DNA of 11,058 nucleotides from an uncultured Spartobacteria bacterium. GTDB lineage: Bacteria; Verrucomicrobiota; Verrucomicrobiae; Chthoniobacterales; UBA6821. Positions within the stretch are counted from its first letter, which is position 1, and each line of letters begins with the position of its first letter. Made by a program: the position numbers and the translations under genes. The DNA is taken from the NCBI GenBank assembly GCA_903919105.1, contig CAIXGT010000033.1:1-11058 (forward strand). Reading direction: 5' to 3'. Positions 6,943-11,058 of the stretch are shown here, in pieces. The notes beneath the pieces were generated by a model. It searched no databases, was not told where the DNA came from, and worked only from the letters and a program-made list of their open reading frames with translations.

Positions 6943-8532
6943 TCACTGCCCGCGTGTGATTTCGCGGGCGTAGATATTGATCTGTCCGTCATCCCCGCGT
7001 TTCACGGAGGTGATCTGGAAAGGTCGAAGGCTGTCCCTGGAAATCACATTCCCCTCAGCCGGAGGGATCGCTCCTGAAGGGAAATCCACGATCACACGCA
7101 CCTTCGCATTAGGCCCAAGAGGAACCCCGGCGATGGCCCCCTGCGGCCGGAGCACCGCGCGTCCGTTGCCCGAGGCCGTGACGGCAAAGTGCCCCTTGAG
7201 GTAATGACGCTCTCCACCGATACCTCGAGAGGCGATATCTTGCGCATCCGAGGATTCCACGAGGCGGCCGCGCGGCATTTTCCCGGGCTCGAAGACTGGC
7301 CAAACCTCGGAAGGGCTTGCCGGCAGTGGAGGATTGGTCGCAGTCATCGCAACAGCGTTTGTCGGAAGCGGTACCGTCGGGGTGGCGCTTGGTTTCGGCG
7401 ATACTTTGGGTGTAGGAGTGGCGATCGGCGTGCTGATCGGGGTTGGCGTCGGAGTTGCGGTCGGTAGCGGTGTTCCCACAGGTATGGCTTTGGGTATTAC
7501 GGTGGAGGAATCGACTCTGATCGGAGTGCTCACGGGAATAGCTGGCAAAACTGCCGGTTCGTTCACGGGAATAGCCCGTGCAACCATAGGAGACTTCTCT
7601 TCGATAGGTTTGGACTGCTTGACTGGAATGGCCTTCTCGACTCTGGGTTCGGGAGTCGGCGTTGCCATTTCCTCGGCGATTCTGCTCAGGTGACCTGATG
7701 GTTTGTCGCCATTCTTGCCCTCCATCTCTTTGTCACCGGTGATCTTGCCCCCGGACAGGCGGGTGATATCGGCATTCGAAAGAATTGGCAGGCCCGCTTC
7801 AAGATTTAGTCCTTCTGGGGGCTCCAGTGAGAAGCTGGCCTCGCCCTTGGCTGCGCCGTAGGTGCCGTAGAGCAGCGGCATCGTTGTCAGCAGGATTTTA
7901 TTTTCCGAAAGCCTCTCGATATGAACCACCGCCGAGAGATCAAGAGGCTTCTCGAGTTTGATCTGCTGGCCCGTCACAAGCGATCGCTTGAGTCCGGGGA
8001 GATCCTTGTCTTGGGCCGTAAAAGGTTGCTCCAGAAGCACCTCGGGCTGTTCCACTGCCTGGAGCAGGGCTACCAATCCCGGCTTGCAGAATGTCTCGTC
8101 CGTGAGTGGTAAGGTCCCCAGCACCCGGTAGGTGCCTACGGCGTAGGGAACAAGTTCGCGAACCTGGTGGTAGTTACGGATAAAATGACGCAGCAGGTTC
8201 GAATTGGCTCTGCGGATTTCGGAGGTGGTCATCGATCCGAATCTCTCGAGGAGCTGGCCCGGTTTCAGGAATTCACCACGTGGCGCGGCGGTGACACCAC
8301 CGGTGAGTTCAAAGCGTACAGGAGGCTCGATCTTGTGCATTCGAACGAGCAACCGGTAGTTGGCCGCTTTTTCGGGATTAGCGAAGATATAGTAGCTCCC
8401 CATCCAGCAAAGAAAGACGAATCCCAACAGGAGGAAAATGAAGACGGTCCATCCGAAGAGACCGTCCTTCGTTCCGGCTCCCCTGCGGTGCCCCGACCCT
8501 CCTTGATATCCGTAATAGCGTTTGCCTGACAT
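6943..8532 (-). CDS. Single-pass membrane protein with Pro/Thr-rich AIPV linker, unknown function
   Basis: I do not recognise the family. The 529-residue product has a basic, Gly/Tyr-rich cytoplasmic head (residues 1-23), one transmembrane helix at about 27-49, a helical and mixed domain to about residue 250, then a long disordered linker (about 290-405) and a small C-terminal domain (about 427-529). The linker contains four AIPV motifs (starting near 302, 320, 331 and 349) followed by a run of Thr-Pro pairs. The C-terminal domain (HYLKGHFAVTASGNGRAVLRPQG, then VRVIVDFPSG and QINIYAREI) looks beta-rich. The orientation predicted from the basic head puts the bulk outside the cytoplasm. An ATG at 8530-8532 is preferred to a TTG 39 bases further upstream because the TTG adds an odd hydrophobic leader. 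It follows the Fe-S carrier gene by 66 bases on the same strand and may be co-transcribed with it. Confidence 0.75.
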   Translation of the reverse strand: MSGKRYYGYQGGSGHRRGAGTKDGLFGWTVFIFLLLGFVFLCWMGSYYIFANPEKAANYRLLVRMHKIEPPVRFELTGGVTAAPRGEFLKPGQLLERFGSMTTSEIRRANSNLLRHFIRNYHQVRELVPYAVGTYRVLGTLPLTDETFCKPGLVALLQAVEQPEVLLEQPFTAQDKDLPGLKRSLVTGQQIKLEKPLDLSAVVHIERLSENKILLTTMPLLYGTYGAAKGEASFSLEPPEGLNLEAGLPILSNADITRLSGGKITGDKEMEGKNGDKPSGHLSRIAEEMATPTPEPRVEKAIPVKQSKPIEEKSPMVARAIPVNEPAVLPAIPVSTPIRVDSSTVIPKAIPVGTPLPTATPTPTPISTPIATPTPKVSPKPSATPTVPLPTNAVAMTATNPPLPASPSEVWPVFEPGKMPRGRLVESSDAQDIASRGIGGERHYLKGHFAVTASGNGRAVLRPQGAIAGVPLGPNAKVRVIVDFPSGAIPPAEGNVISRDSLRPFQITSVKRGDDGQINIYAREITRGQ

Positions 8533-8598
8533 GCGTATCTTAAGAAGAGCGATGCTCTCGATGAGTGGCAACCGAAAACAGGGAAATCCTTCCGTACC

Positions 8599-8934
8599 TT
8601 ACAGAGGTTTTTCTTGCGGTGCCGGCTCGAACGATGTGCCGCAGCCACAGCTTCGCGAAGCATGGGGGTTGATCACCCGGAAACCTGCGCCCGTGAGTTC
8701 GTCGACATAGTCGATAGTACAGCCATCGAGTTGTTGGCTGCTCTCCGGATCGATGGCCACCACGGCGCCGTTCTGTTCGGTCACCTCGTCACCCGGCAAG
8801 GGGCCGCCCAGACTCATAGCATATTGAAGGCCGGCGCATCCCCCTTTTTCCACAGCGAGACGTAGTCCCGGGGAGCTTTTTTCAGAGGCAAGCTCTCTGA
8901 GCTGTTTCGCCGCCGACTCCGTGATATGGATCAT
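8599..8934 (-). CDS. A-type Fe-S cluster carrier (HesB/IscA/ErpA family)
   Basis: A 111-residue protein of the A-type carrier family, which accepts Fe-S clusters from scaffolds such as SufBCD or IscU and hands them to target apoproteins in the cytoplasm. The three conserved cysteines are present: Cys33 in KGGCAGLQY and Cys96/Cys98 in the C-terminal SCGCGTSF motif. Cys72 is extra and not part of the classical set. The start ITESAAKQLREL is typical. The nine residues after SFEP make a slightly long tail. It is divergent from purS, with 147 bases between, and the next gene downstream is the unknown membrane protein. Whether it is IscA, ErpA or SufA cannot be decided from sequence alone; the presence of sufBD in the same window favours a SUF partner. 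Confidence 0.92.
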   Translation of the reverse strand: MIHITESAAKQLRELASEKSSPGLRLAVEKGGCAGLQYAMSLGGPLPGDEVTEQNGAVVAIDPESSQQLDGCTIDYVDELTGAGFRVINPHASRSCGCGTSFEPAPQEKPL

Positions 8935-8944
8935 GAACTTACTT

Positions 8945-8964
8945 TTCAGGATGCATCACCTGAA
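8945..8964. promoter_or_regulatory. Inverted repeat in the divergent Fe-S carrier / purS region
   Basis: TTCAGG and CCTGAA form a perfect 6-base inverted repeat around an 8-base centre that begins with the palindrome ATGCAT. It ends 10 bases before the start codon of the Fe-S carrier gene. It could be an operator or a small 5' UTR hairpin of that gene. No convincing -10/-35 pair was found on either strand of this 147-base region. Confidence 0.3.
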
Positions 8965-9081
8965 GTCAACCGGAGTCCTTCGAGGTTTTTCGGAGTAATT
9001 TCGACCCGTGTGTTCTTAAAATAGAGCTTTTTTCCATTTTGGCTTGTCCGCTTAGCCGGTTGGCCCGATTTTCCTTACCTC

Positions 9082-9312
9082 ATGAAAGCCGTCGTCACCG
9101 TCATGCCGAAACCCGCCATCCTCGATCCAGCCGGAGTAGCCACAGGCCATGCCATAGAGCATCTGGGCCTGAAAGGAGTTCGTTCCGTCCGTATCGGCAA
9201 GTCGATCGAGATCGAGGTCGATGGCGCCGACGAGAAACAACTTCACGAGATCTGCCACGACCTCCTCTCAAATCCCGTGGTCGAGGATTACAAGCTCGAG
9301 ATTCTTTCCTGA
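9082..9312 (+). CDS. purS: PurS, FGAM synthase small subunit
   Basis: The 76-residue product is PurS, the small subunit that bridges PurL and PurQ in the three-part formylglycinamidine ribonucleotide synthase (step 4 of de novo purine synthesis, cytoplasm). The family pattern is clear: a first strand with [17 protein letters not shown], then [19 protein letters not shown] and a closing VEDYKLEIL strand. Length matches the usual 80 or so. The gene opens a + strand purSQL run and is divergent from the Fe-S carrier gene. No Shine-Dalgarno motif or purine riboswitch is apparent upstream. The start ATG is the only reasonable one. Confidence 0.95.
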   Translation: MKAVVTVMPKPAILDPAGVATGHAIEHLGLKGVRSVRIGKSIEIEVDGADEKQLHEICHDLLSNPVVEDYKLEILS

Positions 9313-9326
9313 CGATGGCGCCGATC

Positions 9327-10028
9327 ATGAAGGTTGCCGTCATCCAGTTCCCCGGTTCGAATTGCGATACCGACTGCCAAGCTGCGCTGCAGTCTTTCCT
9401 CGGCGTCCATGCAGAGATCGTTTGGCACAAGGAAACTTCCCTTGCCGGATATGATGCCGTGGTTCTCCCTGGCGGCTTCTCCTATGGCGATTACCTCCGC
9501 TGCGGATCGATCGCCCGGTTCTCTCCGATCATGGGGGCTGTCCGTCTTGCGGCTGATTCCGGCGTCCTGGTGCTCGGCATCTGCAATGGCTTCCAGATTC
9601 TCTGCGAAGCGGGGCTTCTGCCCGGCACGCTGATGCGCAACAACGGACTTCTCTTCCGCTGCGAGCGCCTTCACCTGCGTGTCGAGAACACGGACACTCC
9701 CTTCACCTCCGTGCTCCATCAAGGACAGGTTCTGGACATCCCGATCGCCCATGGCGAGGGGAACTACTTTGCCGATGCGGAGACCCTGAAGCAGCTCAAT
9801 ACCAACAACCAGATCCTGGTCCGCTATTGTGATGCCTCGGGGAATGTCTCTCCGGAGTCCAACCCGAACGGTTCTCTCGAGAACATCGCCGGCATCTGCA
9901 GCCACGGCAGGAATGTCTTCGGCCTCATGCCCCACCCCGAGCGCGTCTGCGATCCGATACTGGGTGGCATTGATGGGCGCGGCATCTTCCAGTCGATGAT
10001 CGAGGCCGTGACAAAGGCCAAGGCCTAA
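9327..10028 (+). CDS. purQ: PurQ, FGAM synthase glutaminase subunit
   Basis: PurQ is the class I glutamine amidotransferase subunit that frees ammonia from glutamine and passes it to PurL. The protein opens with [12 protein letters not shown], the standard PurQ start. Cys86 in GICNGFQIL is the nucleophile, and His203 and Glu205 in MPHPER complete the triad. AHGEGNY is the PurQ-specific segment. The chosen ATG gives 233 residues, matching the family and placing the nucleophile where it sits in other PurQ proteins. Another in-frame ATG at 9315 would add four residues (MAPI) and lie two bases after the purS stop, so tight coupling is possible either way. Confidence 0.96.
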   Translation: MKVAVIQFPGSNCDTDCQAALQSFLGVHAEIVWHKETSLAGYDAVVLPGGFSYGDYLRCGSIARFSPIMGAVRLAADSGVLVLGICNGFQILCEAGLLPGTLMRNNGLLFRCERLHLRVENTDTPFTSVLHQGQVLDIPIAHGEGNYFADAETLKQLNTNNQILVRYCDASGNVSPESNPNGSLENIAGICSHGRNVFGLMPHPERVCDPILGGIDGRGIFQSMIEAVTKAKA

Positions 10029-10064
10029 ACACTGACGGTCCTCTTTCCTAATAGCCTTTCACCA

Positions 10065-11058
10065 ATGCCCAATCCCGCTATCACTCCAGAACTTATCGCC
10101 AAGCACGGACTCTCTCCCGAAGAGTACGAGAAAGTTCTTTCCATCCTTGGCCGCGAACCCAGCTTCGAGGAGCTCGGCGTCTTCTCGGTCATGTGGAGCG
10201 AACACTGCTCCTACAAGAACTCTCGCCCCGAGCTCCGGAAGTTCCCCACCACAGGACCCAGCGTCCTGGTCAAGGCGGGCGAGGAAAATGCAGGTGTCAT
10301 CGATATCGGGGATGGATGGGCTGTTGCTTTCAAGATCGAGAGCCATAACCACCCGAGCGCCGTCGAGCCCTTCCAGGGTGCGGCCACCGGAGTCGGCGGT
10401 ATCATCCGCGATATCTTCACCATGGGAGCACGTCCCGTTTTTCTCATGGATTCACTCCGCTTCGGCCCCATCGAGGGGGACTCGGATCAGGCCAAGACCA
10501 ATCGTCGCCTCTTTGCGGGAGTGGTCGCCGGTATCGCACACTACGGCAACTGCATCGGTCTGCCGACTATCGCCGGTGAGGTTTATTTCGATGAGAGCTA
10601 TAGCGGCAATCCGCTGGTGAATGCCTTCTGCCTCGGCATCCTGCGTCACGAGCAGATAGCTCGAGGAGCAGCCGAGGGCGTGGGGAATCCTGTCTTCTAT
10701 GTCGGTGCCGAGACTGGCCGTGATGGTCTGGCTGGCGCCGCCTTCGCCTCCCGCGAACTGACCGAGGAATCGAAGGCTGACCGACCCGCCGTCCAGGTCG
10801 GCGATCCCTTCCGTGAGAAGCTTTTGCTTGAGGCTTGCCTTGAACTCCTTGCCACCGATTGCGTTGCCGGTATTCAGGACATGGGTGCGGCGGGACTCAC
10901 CTGCTCCACCTGCGAGACCGCCAGTCGCGGCGGCACTGGTGTGGAGATCGATATCCAGCTTGTGCCTCAGCGAGCCAAGGGCCAGACCCCCTACGAGGTT
11001 CTCCTAAGCGAATCTCAAGAGCGCATGCTCGTCATTGTCAAGAAGGGCCAAGAGGCCA
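10065..11058 (+). CDS. purL: PurL, FGAM synthase large subunit (N-terminal part, runs off the window)
   Basis: The reading frame is open from the ATG to the end of the window, giving the first 331 codons of a protein expected to be about 740 residues. It is the small PurL type that needs PurS and PurQ. Motifs visible are the [12 protein letters not shown] segment with the conserved histidine, the [20 protein letters not shown] nucleotide-binding region, [23 protein letters not shown] and [11 protein letters not shown], in the expected order. It converts FGAR to FGAM using ATP and the ammonia from PurQ. It starts 36 bases after purQ in the same direction, completing purSQL. No frameshift or missing motif is seen in the part present. 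Confidence 0.97.
   Translation, partial: MPNPAITPELIAKHGLSPEEYEKVLSILGREPSFEELGVFSVMWSEHCSYKNSRPELRKFPTTGPSVLVKAGEENAGVIDIGDGWAVAFKIESHNHPSAVEPFQGAATGVGGIIRDIFTMGARPVFLMDSLRFGPIEGDSDQAKTNRRLFAGVVAGIAHYGNCIGLPTIAGEVYFDESYSGNPLVNAFCLGILRHEQIARGAAEGVGNPVFYVGAETGRDGLAGAAFASRELTEESKADRPAVQVGDPFREKLLLEACLELLATDCVAGIQDMGAAGLTCSTCETASRGGTGVEIDIQLVPQRAKGQTPYEVLLSESQERMLVIVKKGQEA

Noticed and set aside
7334..7693. Open + strand frame of 119 codons rich in Gly and Val, resembling a glycine-rich membrane protein
   Set aside because: It is the complement of the Pro/Thr-rich linker of the minus-strand gene at 6943-8532. Thr-Pro codons read backwards give Gly-Val-rich text, and the minus-strand frame is the long continuous one.
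9039..10028. A longer PurQ reading of 329 codons starting at 9039
   Set aside because: The extra N-terminal part overlaps purS in another frame and is Arg/Ser-rich nonsense. PurQ proteins start at the [13 protein letters not shown] segment, which begins at 9327.

Overview
The window looks like chromosomal DNA of a fairly GC-rich bacterium. Protein style (a PurS/PurQ/small-PurL purine block, SufB/SufD, a MidA-family protein with a variant SAM loop, almost no Shine-Dalgarno motifs) fits Verrucomicrobiota best. That placement is inference, because there is no rRNA or other marker here.

Layout, left to right. (1) 52-2759, + strand: sufB and sufD overlap by ATGA and encode the scaffold of the SUF iron-sulfur cluster machine; sufC is not in the window. 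(2) 2875-3419, - strand: a decayed 3' fragment of a midA-type methyltransferase gene, with an internal stop, a 1-base deletion and a lost 5' half. (3) 3588-5306, + strand: a visibly AT-richer cassette with a candidate promoter and operator, a short GntR (YtrA-type) repressor gene, a translationally coupled polytopic membrane protein that resembles DUF6159, and a small lipoprotein with a SHOCT-like helix pair. (4) 5454-6674, - strand: an intact midA homologue, in the same orientation as the fragment in (2), so the cassette is bracketed by direct repeats. (5) 6722-6908: a 187-bp element bounded by 24-base inverted repeats. (6) 6943-8934, - strand: a large single-pass protein with a Pro/Thr-rich linker, and upstream of it an A-type Fe-S carrier. 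(7) 9082 to the end, + strand: purS, purQ and the first 331 codons of purL, the complete FGAM synthase set of de novo purine synthesis.

How the genes fit together: SufBD builds Fe-S clusters and the A-type protein at 8599-8934 probably passes them on, although about 6 kb separates them. The purSQL products form one enzyme. The GntR/membrane/lipoprotein cassette looks like a self-regulated envelope unit of unknown role. The most informative structure is the mosaic relation of the two midA copies: two near-identical blocks flank a block of about 76% identity, which points to gene conversion. I found no CRISPR array, tRNA, rRNA or transposase. I do not see convincing evidence of a wholly new system; the GntR/DUF6159/lipoprotein cassette and the inverted-repeat element are the best candidates for something undescribed.
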